A DNA stretch of 64,000 nt from JBBDYG01 sp040901765 (GTDB lineage: Bacteria; Planctomycetota; Planctomycetia; Pirellulales; Lacipirellulaceae). The translations under genes were made by a program, and so were the position numbers. The notes under the pieces were generated by a model that saw only the letters and a program-made list of their open reading frames with translations, did not search any database and was not told where the DNA came from. Below, piece by piece: positions 52,542 through 60,379 of the stretch. The DNA lies in NCBI GenBank assembly GCA_040901765.1, contig JBBDYG010000013.1, positions 124,001 to 188,000 of the forward strand, written 5' to 3'. How positions within the stretch are numbered: the first letter of the stretch is position 1; every line of letters starts with the position of its first letter.

Positions 52542-53192
52542 TCACAGCGACGATGCCGCGAGCGGGGCCGAGACGGCTCGAGCGGCGGAAGTACAAATGT
52601 TCTGAAGCGTGGATGCGGCCCAGCGGGGTCGGTGAGTGCGGCGGGGCCGGATCGCTCGTGAGCGTTCCAAATTCGGCTGCATTTCGCTCTCGTTGGTTTT
52701 GGAACAATCAGCCGCAGCGTAATTCCTAAGTTTTCGGCGACGCACGAAATGCGGGCCGGCGAGGAACGGGTGGGACGAGCTCGTTGGTTGAGCCTCCGCC
52801 TCGTCGAACCGCCAGCAGCGGCAATCGACTTGGTGAAACGCCAATGCCCGGTCGACGCGCTGCCATAGGTCGCGGTCTCGGACCGGAACCAGCCTACCGA
52901 AACGTTCCCACTGCCAGCCATTCTCGCGCCACTCTTGCAATCCCCGCGCCAGACCCTGCTGCACGTAACGGCTGCGGGTGATGAGCGTGACGCGGGCCGG
53001 CTGCTCGATCGCTTCCAAGCCGCGGACGAGAGCTAGCAGATCGGCCCGGTCCGGATCCGCTAGAGGTTCGGTGTCGGAGGCGGCCATCGCTTGCGGCGAA
53101 TCGATGCCTTGCAGTACGAACCGCCACCGCGACTGGTGATCGGGACATCCGCCTTCGGTCAATAGCAGGTAGTGGGGGATGGGGTCAGGCAT
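52542..53192 (-). CDS. RNase H-fold protein with degraded catalytic positions
   Basis: 216 residues from the ATG at 53192 (MPDPIPHYLLLTEGGCP). The region RWRFVLQG, LLALVRGLEAIEQPARVTLI, TRSRYVQQGL, and GWQWERFGRLVPVRDRDLWQ follows the RNase HI layout (V-T-L-x-T-D-S-x-Y-V and N-W). The usual Asp of TDSxYV is Arg here, and the Glu of the N-x-x-E-L helix is Asp or missing. Nuclease activity is therefore doubtful; nucleic-acid binding is possible. The last 60 residues are Arg/Ala-rich and disordered-looking. A longer frame starts at 53258. Confidence 0.7.
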   Translation of the reverse strand: MPDPIPHYLLLTEGGCPDHQSRWRFVLQGIDSPQAMAASDTEPLADPDRADLLALVRGLEAIEQPARVTLITRSRYVQQGLARGLQEWRENGWQWERFGRLVPVRDRDLWQRVDRALAFHQVDCRCWRFDEAEAQPTSSSHPFLAGPHFVRRRKLRNYAAADCSKTNESEMQPNLERSRAIRPRRTHRPRWAASTLQNICTSAARAVSAPLAASSL

Positions 53193-53435
53193 TGGGAGTT
53201 GACTCGGGCAGAGTGGCTCGCCGGGAACTCTGGCATCCTGACCCCGGCGCGCCTGCAATGCTCGCGGCTAACTTCCAGTGCAAGCCGGCTGAACGAGCGG
53301 AACGAATCTGCCTGGTTTATCGTCAGACTTCCCGCGATCGCTTCAGATTTCCGGCCAGCCGCCGGTTATAGCACTTGCGCCCGTGAAAGCGGCGGTTTCA
53401 AGCGTGTTTTGAGAATCGAAAACAAGGGACTTCGT

Positions 53436-53498
53436 GTGCCACTGGCTATGCCAGTGCGGAACCGGACACGACGAAAGCACTGGCGGAGCCAGTGGCAC
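53436..53498. repeat. BIME-like pair of inverted REP-type hairpins
   Basis: GTGCCACTGGCTATGCCAGT plus GC (53436-53457) and GCACTGGCGGAGCCAGTGGC plus AC (53477-53498) are each hairpins with a perfect 7-base CACTGGC stem and a 3-base loop, and are also inverse copies of each other. This is the geometry of bacterial REP/BIME elements. Confidence 0.75.
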
Positions 53499-53546
53499 CC
53501 TTAAGAATTCGGCGTGGCCGCCGACGCTAAACCCAAATAGAAGAAG

Positions 53547-53591
53547 GGGAGGGCGAGGTGGGTACTTCTCTTGCGGCTACCTCGCCCTCCC
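53547..53591. repeat. 13-base perfect inverted repeat
   Basis: GGGAGGGCGAGGT (53547-53559) and ACCTCGCCCTCCC (53579-53591) with a 19-base loop. It may terminate the small gene at 53644 (minus strand), though there is no T-tract. Confidence 0.7.
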
Positions 53592-53643
53592 GGGGCACAG
53601 CGGACTCGGGTAATCAGCTCGTGATTTGTGATTAGTCCATTTC

Positions 53644-53925
53644 TCAAGCGGCGCCCAATTGGGGCGACTCCATCATAAAATCCCTCAGATCGGTATTCAT
53701 TTGCACCGCTCGGACGTAACGCTTGCGCAAACTTCGCTCGCTGGCGAGCAAATCGGCCAACCGCTCTCGGTCGGCATCGCTCGCGACTCCGTCGATAATT
53801 GCCCAGGCAAGCGTCGATACTTCGTCGCTCAACGCGCGAGCCGCCGACGCCACGTGGCTTGGGGCGATTGTGCCGTTCATTAAGGCGGCTGAATGAAACG
53901 ACATGATTGGTTCAGTGCTTAACAT
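53644..53925 (-). CDS. Small orphan protein related in pattern to the one at 28632
   Basis: 93 residues. The core TLAWAIIDGVASDADRERLA and SERSLRKRYVRAVQMNTDLR matches the protein at 28632-28937 in layout (W-A-(I/L)-(I/V)-D, L-x-x-L-L, R-x-x-Y, Q-(L/M)-(H/N)-T-D-L). This is the helical start domain of planctomycete anti-sigma/FecR-type proteins, here without a membrane part. Start could also be the ATG at 53904. Role unknown. Confidence 0.65.
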   Translation of the reverse strand: MLSTEPIMSFHSAALMNGTIAPSHVASAARALSDEVSTLAWAIIDGVASDADRERLADLLASERSLRKRYVRAVQMNTDLRDFMMESPQLGAA

Positions 53926-54426
53926 TCCGACCTACTTCACCAGTGAATCTTGGCGCGTGAACCTTGGCGTGTAATTCCATTCCATCATGACATCCGTGGC
54001 CATTCTTAGGTTCGCGGATAGCATTGAATGCCAGGTGTTTTGGATGAGTGACCCAATTAGCAAGCGTCGTGCCGAAAGGACATGCGCGTGCCTGGCGTCA
54101 CGCCTTCAAGCATTAAATGGACGCTAAAACCGCTTAAAAACAGTGCGAAATGCATGGCAGCGTGTGACGCGATCGCAACCGGTTTCGACATATCCCCGCC
54201 GAAGAAACCGGCAACAGCTGCGCGCTTCTAAAGCACGCACGTTGCTGCGATTTGCGCGGCGGGCGGAAAAGCTGGGAGACATGCCGGTTATGTCGCCTGC
54301 GACGCCTGCGCGATTCGCCGGTCGAACTGCGTCGTGCCGCAGCTATTCTTTTGTTGGCCACTGGCGCAGTAAGCTTTAGTGCGCGCCGTCGTTCGCGAAG
54401 CGTTTCCCATTGGTGGAGTATTCGTT
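53926..54426. other. Intergenic region, nothing definite
   Basis: 500 bases between divergent small genes. No good ORF, promoter or strong hairpin is seen; short ATGCCAGG/CCTGGC-type inversions near 54027-54100 are too weak to call. Confidence 0.5.
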
Positions 54427-54888
54427 ATGAAATTCGGACTTTTCCTTACGCGGAGCGGAGTCATCGCGCCCGAGCAGTTCATTAGCGTCTTGCAAAAGCA
54501 GCAGGAGGATCTTGTACCGCTGGGGCAACTTGCGATTGAGGAAGGCAAGTTGACGGTTCAGGATGTATTCAAAGTCCTTCGCGTGCAAACCGATCTGCCT
54601 CACGACCGTTTCGGCGAAACGGCGGTCGAACTGGGGCTGCTCGACAAACGCGACATAGCGGAACTGCTCATGGTGCAGTCGGGCCGCTGCCAGCCTTTCT
54701 CCACGCTGCTCGTGGAAATGGGATTTTTAACCAGCGAGCAGGTCGACCGCGAACTCCTGGCGTATCGCCGAGGCTTGGAGCGCGACGGCGCGGCGGGGGG
54801 AGTTCGCCGAGTGGTGCGGAAACTGGCTCCGCCGGATGAACCGAACGCTGCGCAAGTGCCGCCGACGGCCACTAACGGTCACCGGTAG
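54427..54888 (+). CDS. MshEN-like/GspE N-terminal-like domain protein
   Basis: 153 residues from the ATG at 54427 (GGTGGAG upstream). Two tandem units (FISVLQKQQEDLVPLGQLAI, ELGLLDKRDIAELLMVQSG and the segment FSTLLVEMGFLTSEQVDREL) have the L-G-x-L-x-x-x-G-x-(L/I)-(S/T)-x-x-(Q/D) pattern of type II secretion GspE N-terminal / MshEN repeats, which bind c-di-GMP in some proteins. The Arg usually preceding L-G in the binding motif is not present. It may be an adaptor for pilus or secretion machinery; function unproven. Confidence 0.7.
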   Translation: MKFGLFLTRSGVIAPEQFISVLQKQQEDLVPLGQLAIEEGKLTVQDVFKVLRVQTDLPHDRFGETAVELGLLDKRDIAELLMVQSGRCQPFSTLLVEMGFLTSEQVDRELLAYRRGLERDGAAGGVRRVVRKLAPPDEPNAAQVPPTATNGHR

Positions 54889-54977
54889 CTTGCTTGCCAA
54901 CGAGTGCTGCAGGCCCTAAGATGGGATGATTGTGTTGGCCCGACCAGCCGTTATTCCATGCTGCCAAGGCGCTTCGC

Positions 54978-55394
54978 GTGCTTCGTTCTAGGCCGCTAAT
55001 TCGACGTGTCACCGTGCTGTTGAGCCTCGCGCTCTACGGCAGCGTTACGCTCGTCGGCCAGGGACTGCACTTGCTGATGCCCCATTCGGCGGTCTGCTTC
55101 GAGTCTGCCAGTGCAGCGCCATGCTCGTGCGGCCATCACGCGCGCTCGTGTTGCGACACGCCAACAACCGAGTCGGAAGCCGCTGGCGTCTCGCGATCTC
55201 AGTCGGGACACGATTGCAATAACTGCCCGATCTGCGACTTTCTCGCTCAGGCCCGCGCGGCGAGTTGGACGATCGCAACGAGCGATTCGTCGCCGCAACT
55301 TACCAGCCGCGTCTCGATTTATCGGGCGCCGGCATTCTCTTCGAGCGAAACGCTCGTTCACGTCCCCCGCGGACCACCGGCCACGGCCATTTAG
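54978..55394 (+). CDS. Small Cys/His-rich exported protein (DUF2946-like)
   Basis: 138 residues from a GTG at 54978 (AAGG upstream); the frame runs back to 54930. A hydrophobic segment VTVLLSLALYGSVTLVG serves as signal or anchor. The mature part is rich in Cys and His (CSCGHHARSCCDT and GHDCNNCPICDFL) and ends VPRGPPATAI, like DUF2946-type periplasmic proteins linked to metal handling. It starts a run of genes ending at 58250 (pseudopilin and two PEP-CTERM paralogs). A metal role is inferred. Confidence 0.7.
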   Translation: MLRSRPLIRRVTVLLSLALYGSVTLVGQGLHLLMPHSAVCFESASAAPCSCGHHARSCCDTPTTESEAAGVSRSQSGHDCNNCPICDFLAQARAASWTIATSDSSPQLTSRVSIYRAPAFSSSETLVHVPRGPPATAI

Positions 55395-55506
55395 GCTGCT
55401 CTGGCGCTCAGGGTGCGCTCCGCCCTGCGCTTCTTTCTCACGATCGATGTTGTGAGTGCGTGTTGCGCGCTTGCGCGTCGTGGCTGTTTCGACAAAGGAG
55501 TATGCC

Positions 55507-56217
55507 GTGAACCGCCGTCGCGCGTTTACGTTGATCGAACTGCTCGTGGTGATTGCCATTGTAGGCGTGTTAATCGCGCTGCTTCTGCCGGCCGTGCAGG
55601 CGGCACGCGGGGCGGCTCGGCGCGCGCAGTGCGCCAATAGTCTGCGGCAAATCGGCTTGGCGGTGCATCAGTTTGCGAACGTGCATAAAGGCGCCTTTCC
55701 CGGTGTTTTTCATAACCGGGACAAGGGCGACTCGTGGATCTTCGCGCTCGCGCCCTATCTGGAAAGCGTCGATGAGATTCGGCTCTGCCCGGACGATCTG
55801 CAACGGATCGAACGCAACTCGGGCCGCGAGACGAGCTATGCCTTCAACGGTTACTTGAGGAAGGCGACCAGAGCGGAGCGGTTCCTCTACGAAGGGACTG
55901 CGGATGCGAACGTCGTGAACGACTTCGTCAGTGACCTGTACGATCTTCCTCAGACCCACGGCACGATCATGGCGTTCGAGGCTGGAAATTCAGTTGAATC
56001 CACTTTCGACCACATCGACTCGTGGGAATGGTTTACCGAAAAGTATCCCACGCCCAATGAACGTTGGGAGCAGATTCAGCGTGAAGTTGCATTGGATCGG
56101 CATATCGGAGGCGTGGCGAACTACCTCTACGCCGATGGTCATGTGAAGCCCATCGCCGCTGAACAGATCAACGCGTGGGTTATGGAAGGCTTTAATTTCG
56201 CGCGACCGCCGCAGTAG
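55507..56217 (+). CDS. Type II secretion-like pseudopilin
   Basis: 236 residues from the GTG at 55507, since AAGGAG lies six bases before it. Class III signal: NRRRA then FTLIELLVVIAIVGVLIALL, with cleavage before Phe; next PAVQAARGAARRAQCANSLR. The C-terminal GGVANYLYADGHVKPI is the conserved end of planctomycete prepilin-like proteins. Here it stands within a small exported-protein cluster. Confidence 0.9.
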   Translation: MNRRRAFTLIELLVVIAIVGVLIALLLPAVQAARGAARRAQCANSLRQIGLAVHQFANVHKGAFPGVFHNRDKGDSWIFALAPYLESVDEIRLCPDDLQRIERNSGRETSYAFNGYLRKATRAERFLYEGTADANVVNDFVSDLYDLPQTHGTIMAFEAGNSVESTFDHIDSWEWFTEKYPTPNERWEQIQREVALDRHIGGVANYLYADGHVKPIAAEQINAWVMEGFNFARPPQ

Positions 56218-56272
56218 ACGTGGTCGCTGTCGCGTGCATTACTTCAGCTAATTCATCCAAGGAGTTTACCTC

Positions 56273-57094
56273 GTGACTATTCAATTCTTTAGCTTGGCAC
56301 TAGCCGTTGTCGGTGGAACACTTTTGGCGGCCGGCCCTGTCGCCGCCCAACACTTCGACGTGTTCGTCGGCCGGCCCTCGGCGGGAGTTCAAACCGCGTT
56401 CGGTGGGATCGAAGTGGACACGGGCGGCATTTCCCTTTTCGAGCGGGTGTTTGAATCGGAAATGGGCGAAGACCCGTTCGATGGGACGTACACGTCCGGC
56501 GATCCCGGTTTTAATCACCCCGCCGACGATGCGGCGCTGCCCGTCGGGGCTGCGTCGTTGCTGGCAGGGGACGAGATTTTCGTCACTGCCTTGTCACTCA
56601 CCGCGGGTGGAGTGACGGAGAGCCTCTTTTTCTGGAACGGGGTGGGTAGCGTGGCTTTTGCTCCACCGAGCAGCGTCAGCTTCGCGGTCGATACGGGCAG
56701 CATGACGGGAAGCATTGGCACTGCCGGTGCCGGCGGCGGATTTGATGACCATCCGTTTTTCGTGCTCGACGACGGCGACGCCAATGCGGCCACCTTCCCC
56801 GCACCGGGCATTTATCTGGCTGCGTTTCAAGCGAAAGTCGCCGATCTGGCTCCAACTGTTCCTCTTTACCTGGTGATGGGAACCGAAGGACTCATTACGC
56901 CCGAGTTTCTCGGCGTTAGCCAAGCCGAATTCGACATGCTAACGGATGACGACTTAGAAGAAGCCTTGGAAAGCGTGATCGAAATGGCCGTGGAGCATGT
57001 GGAACGAAATGTCGCGGTCCCCGAACCGAGCTTGCTAGTTCTGGTAGGCGTTGCGTTGGGCAGCGTCGGTCTGATCATCCGTCGCCGGTGGTAG
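56273..57094 (+). CDS. PEP-CTERM exported protein, paralog 1
   Basis: 273 residues from a GTG at 56273 with AAGGAG upstream. Signal peptide TIQFFSLALAVVGGTLLAAG. The mature start AQHFDVFVGRPSAGVQTAFG, and the later segments ESLFFWNGVG and PGIYLAAFQAKVADLA, align with the next gene (57204), marking a paralogous pair that resembles the H-x-D-V ... F-F-W surface-anchored (choice-of-anchor M) family, associated elsewhere with metal-transport loci. Tail: VPEPSLLVLVGVALGSVG and RRRW. No dockerin repeat. Confidence 0.8.
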   Translation: MTIQFFSLALAVVGGTLLAAGPVAAQHFDVFVGRPSAGVQTAFGGIEVDTGGISLFERVFESEMGEDPFDGTYTSGDPGFNHPADDAALPVGAASLLAGDEIFVTALSLTAGGVTESLFFWNGVGSVAFAPPSSVSFAVDTGSMTGSIGTAGAGGGFDDHPFFVLDDGDANAATFPAPGIYLAAFQAKVADLAPTVPLYLVMGTEGLITPEFLGVSQAEFDMLTDDDLEEALESVIEMAVEHVERNVAVPEPSLLVLVGVALGSVGLIIRRRW

Positions 57095-57121
57095 GTTGTC
57101 GAAGCGTCGAGTCTTCTTCGG

Positions 57122-57155
57122 GCAGCCTCGGCGGAAAAATCCCGTCCGAGGCTGC
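57122..57155. terminator. Terminator-like hairpin between the paralogs
   Basis: GCAGCCTCGG (57122-57131) and CCGAGGCTGC (57146-57155) form a perfect 10-base stem with a 14-base loop. There is no T-tract after it, so it may only attenuate or stabilise the transcript. Confidence 0.55.
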
Positions 57156-57203
57156 TCATGGGTGGCAGTTTCATCGGGGAACAGAATTATTCGGAATCAA
57201 TAG

Positions 57204-58250
57204 ATGAACACGAATCGATTTTGCATTTTGCTGGGGGCCTGTGTTTGGGGTATGTCGAGCGCGGCTTGCACGGCCCAGCATGTTGACGTGCTACTTCAGT
57301 TGTCCGCCGGTAAGATTGTGGTTGGTGCCGCCAATTACGACGATGGAACGTGGATGATCGGCCAGCGGGTGTTTTCCCGTCAGTTCTTGTCGAACTTTCG
57401 AGCGAACGATCCGGGATTCACCGGACTTGAAACGGGAAATGCTCTGCTCGAACCGGGGGTGATGGGCTTTCCCTCGAACCGCAACGTTTATTTCGACCTG
57501 TTGCCGATGTGGATTGATGCGGAGGTCTCGAATCTATTCTTTTGGGACGGAGCGGACCCTGGCGGTGACGGACTGGCTCTGGCGGACGTGAGCTTTGTCG
57601 TTCCATCCTCCGGCATTACCTGGAATATCCTCGACGATGGTTTTAATCTTTTCACTGCAGATAGCTCCGAGGAATTTGTGTCGGGCGGATTGATCCAGCA
57701 AACTTCATCCGATACCGATCCCTTAGACGGCATTGATACCGGCACCATTCATCAGCATTTGCTGTTGCGTGTGGATGACGGCGACGGAAACACGCAGACC
57801 ACTCCGCCGGAGGGAGTTTACATGGTCGCGCTTCAGGCCCGCGCCGAGGGGTTTGAGACATCCGACCCGTTTCTGTTCGTGCATCGCACGTTCAACGTCT
57901 CCAACGAAGTCCGCGATTTAGCCGCTCAATGGGCCGTCGCCCATTATAATTCCCTATTCGGTCCTCCGGTGGTTCCCGGCGATTACAACGGCGATGGTGA
58001 CATCGATGCCGCGGACTATTCCGTGTGGCGCGACACGCTCAACTCCACGACGAACCTGGCCGCGGATGGCGACGGCAGCTTGCAGATCGGAGCGGGCGAT
58101 TACCAAGTGTGGCGCGAGAATTTCGGCAATTCGTTTCCGATTGGTGCGGCAAACGTCACGACGGTTCCAGAACCGTGCAACATCGCACTGTGGATCGTCG
58201 CGATTATTGCCGTGTCGCACGTGGTGCGACGGCCGTCGCTTGCGGTTTAG
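57204..58250 (+). CDS. PEP-CTERM exported protein with dockerin-like repeats, paralog 2
   Basis: 348 residues with a signal peptide (MNTNRFCILLGACVWGMSS). AQHVDVLLQLSAGKIVVG, NLFFWDGADPGGD and EGVYMVALQARAEG parallel the previous gene. Two dockerin-like segments (GDYNGDGDIDAADYSVWRD and DGSLQIGAGDYQVWR) come before the PEP-CTERM tail (VPEPCNIALWIVAIIAV). In family terms it is a surface-anchored protein; a metal-related role is inferred from the family and the Cys/His-rich gene upstream. Confidence 0.82.
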   Translation: MNTNRFCILLGACVWGMSSAACTAQHVDVLLQLSAGKIVVGAANYDDGTWMIGQRVFSRQFLSNFRANDPGFTGLETGNALLEPGVMGFPSNRNVYFDLLPMWIDAEVSNLFFWDGADPGGDGLALADVSFVVPSSGITWNILDDGFNLFTADSSEEFVSGGLIQQTSSDTDPLDGIDTGTIHQHLLLRVDDGDGNTQTTPPEGVYMVALQARAEGFETSDPFLFVHRTFNVSNEVRDLAAQWAVAHYNSLFGPPVVPGDYNGDGDIDAADYSVWRDTLNSTTNLAADGDGSLQIGAGDYQVWRENFGNSFPIGAANVTTVPEPCNIALWIVAIIAVSHVVRRPSLAV

Positions 58251-58253
58251 AGA

Positions 58254-59582
58254 TTAATCCATCCGATCAACCGCTTCGGCCACCAACGTATGCGAGTTAT
58301 GCATCCGCAGATCGTCCGCGAGGCGGGGATGGACGAAAATCCGAACGCGCTTCACGTAGTCGTCGAACTGCTCGCGCGCGAGCGTGCGGACAACGGGCGA
58401 GACATCGCCCAGCCGGCGGTAGGTTTGTTCTTTCGCATAGTAAACGTCGATATTGAATTCGACTTCGAGCTTCACGGGCGGAGCATCGAACAAGATTTCG
58501 TGGGGCGCGACGACGCGAGAAAGCGCGGTGCTGGCGACCGACGCGAATTGCTCCGCACAGTGAACCAGCCAAGTATAGGGTCGCCGGGTAAGTCGGGCGT
58601 ACAGCGCCGGCTCCTCGAACAGGCTGTACTGAGCCAGGCGTTTGTAGAGCCGTCGCGACGATCCGAACAGTCCGTCGAGCAAGTCCCGGGCGGGTCCATC
58701 GCCGGCCGCGATGAACAGCGTGTCAATAAATGGCCGCTCGGTCATGCGGAAGAGACCGTCCATATCGAGCGCGTGGTGCAGCAGATAGAACGCCCGCTGA
58801 AGCATCGCTGTAGCCGACCGCACGGCGTGGTGCCAGTAGACTTCGCTAAACATCACGTAGCGGGCGAAGACCATCATCTCGGCGGCGGTCTTGCCTTTGT
58901 CGGTAATCGCCAGCCCGTCGCCGGCTTCGTTGAGGCAGAGGCTATGCACCAAACGAGCTTGATCGAAATTGCGACCGTAGGGCACGCCCGCATGGAGGCT
59001 GTCGCGCATGAGGTAATCGACCTTGTCGACGTCGATCGGTCCCGAGAGGAGCGAGTGGAGAATCCGCGTTTTTCGCTCGCGCGGTTTACTATTGAGCAAA
59101 GCGGCCACATCGCGGGGATTGATACCCCATTCCTCGCGCAGCACATCGGCGATTTCGCCTTCGAGCAGGAAGCTGTTGGCCAGCAACTCGTGATCGGGCA
59201 CCCGCTGCAAGCGGATGTCTTCAATCGGATGGCAAAAGGGCCAGTGGCCGATGTCGTGCAGCAGGGCCGCGACCAGAAACAACTCCGCGTCGGCTGGAGT
59301 AATCACCGAAGCAAAACGCTCGTCGGACGCAAGCCGATCGAGGAACTCAATTGCCACGCGGTAGACGCCGAGCGAGTGTTCCTGCCGGGTGTGATTGGCC
59401 GCCGGGTAGACAAGGCTCACCAGTCCCAACTGGCTGATCTGCGCGAGCCGGCGGAACTCGGCGGTGTCGATAAGCTGCCGCACCCGCTGCGACAGCGGCA
59501 CGTCGATCCCCGGCGGCAACCGCACGAGGCCATTAGATGCGTGCAGGCTTGCGAGTTCGGGAATTTTGCGCAAGTCACTCAT
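58254..59582 (-). CDS. HD-domain phosphohydrolase, SAMHD1/dGTPase-like
   Basis: 442 residues from the ATG at 59582 (AAGGAG upstream; a further ATG is at 59612). HD superfamily signatures: RLAQISQLGLVSLVYPAANH, RQEHSLGVYR, LLHDIGHWPFCHPIED and IDVDKVDYLMRDSLHAG. The layout matches the SAMHD1-like deoxynucleotide triphosphohydrolase family, which may control dNTP pools. Substrate not certain. Confidence 0.88.
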   Translation of the reverse strand: MSDLRKIPELASLHASNGLVRLPPGIDVPLSQRVRQLIDTAEFRRLAQISQLGLVSLVYPAANHTRQEHSLGVYRVAIEFLDRLASDERFASVITPADAELFLVAALLHDIGHWPFCHPIEDIRLQRVPDHELLANSFLLEGEIADVLREEWGINPRDVAALLNSKPRERKTRILHSLLSGPIDVDKVDYLMRDSLHAGVPYGRNFDQARLVHSLCLNEAGDGLAITDKGKTAAEMMVFARYVMFSEVYWHHAVRSATAMLQRAFYLLHHALDMDGLFRMTERPFIDTLFIAAGDGPARDLLDGLFGSSRRLYKRLAQYSLFEEPALYARLTRRPYTWLVHCAEQFASVASTALSRVVAPHEILFDAPPVKLEVEFNIDVYYAKEQTYRRLGDVSPVVRTLAREQFDDYVKRVRIFVHPRLADDLRMHNSHTLVAEAVDRMD

Positions 59583-59646
59583 GTTGCTTGTTGCTCCTTC
59601 AGATTCGCCCATTGCAGTTTACCCCAAGCGGAAACAGAATCGAAGG

Positions 59647-60279
59647 ATGCCGGATGTCACCTACATTCTGTCGCGAATCGAACGAGGGGATCCTTCTGCG
59701 CCCGAGCAGCTACTTCTGTTGGTGTATCAGGAGCTTCGCAAATTGGCGTCTTTTAAGCTGGCTCAGGAGAAGCCGGGACAGACGCTGCAAGCGACTGCGC
59801 TGGTACATGAGGCGTACTTGCGATTAGTAGGTAACACCAGCCCGCCAGGAGCGGTTTCAGGCAGCGACGCGCACGAACGATCGCGAGAGGCATTCGGAAG
59901 CCATTGGAATTCTCGCGGCCACTTCTTCGCAGCCGCTGCCGAGGCGATGCGGCGCATCCTCGTCGATCACGCGCGAAAGAAACACGCGGAAAAGCGCGGC
60001 GGCCCTCGCCGGCGTATGTCGCTCACTGATGCCGTTGCTCCGGAATCGCTACCACCGCTGGAGCTTCTGGCATTGGATGAAGCTATTGACCGGCTAAGTC
60101 AGGAGCACCCGCAACACGCTGAGCTCGTTAAGTTGCGGTTTTTCGCGGGACTTACGATGGATGACGCTGCATCAAGTCTGGGGATTTCGCTCGCAACTGC
60201 GAAGCGTCACTGGGTATTCGCGCGCTCCTGGTTGTTTGGGCAGCTCGATGAGCAGGCCCGACCAGTCAAAAAATCTTGA
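59647..60279 (+). CDS. Planctomycete-type ECF RNA polymerase sigma factor
   Basis: 210 residues. Region 2: LLLLVYQELRKLASFKLAQE with TLQATALVHEAYLRLV; region 4: ELVKLRFFAGLTMDDAASSL, GISLATAKRHWVFARSWLFG. The long insert between the regions (VGNTSPPGAVSGSDAHERSR) and FFAAAAEAMRRILVDHARKK are features of the sigma-70 ECF subfamily (PF07638) that is paired with WD40 Ser/Thr kinases in planctomycetes. It precedes such a kinase by 100 bases. Confidence 0.92.
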   Translation: MPDVTYILSRIERGDPSAPEQLLLLVYQELRKLASFKLAQEKPGQTLQATALVHEAYLRLVGNTSPPGAVSGSDAHERSREAFGSHWNSRGHFFAAAAEAMRRILVDHARKKHAEKRGGPRRRMSLTDAVAPESLPPLELLALDEAIDRLSQEHPQHAELVKLRFFAGLTMDDAASSLGISLATAKRHWVFARSWLFGQLDEQARPVKKS

Positions 60280-60379
60280 TGTTTTTCTTTGAGCCATGAG
60301 CCGCTGCCCTGTCCGATTGCGCACTTAGGAATAGTCACCGGTTCAAAGTCTGCCAGACCCAGGCAAGTGGGATTCAACA

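Larger units (their letters stand above)
53193..53643. other. Repeat-bearing intergenic region
   Basis: 450 bases with no convincing gene. It contains the paired hairpins at 53436-53498 and the 13-base perfect inverted repeat at 53547-53591. Confidence 0.5.

Noticed and set aside
58290..59756. 488-codon plus-strand frame
   Set aside because: Antisense shadow of the HD phosphohydrolase; His/Glu/Arg-rich without motifs.
60335..60375. T-loop-like sequence (ggttcaaagtc) suggesting a tRNA
   Set aside because: No acceptor, D or anticodon stem can be formed around it.
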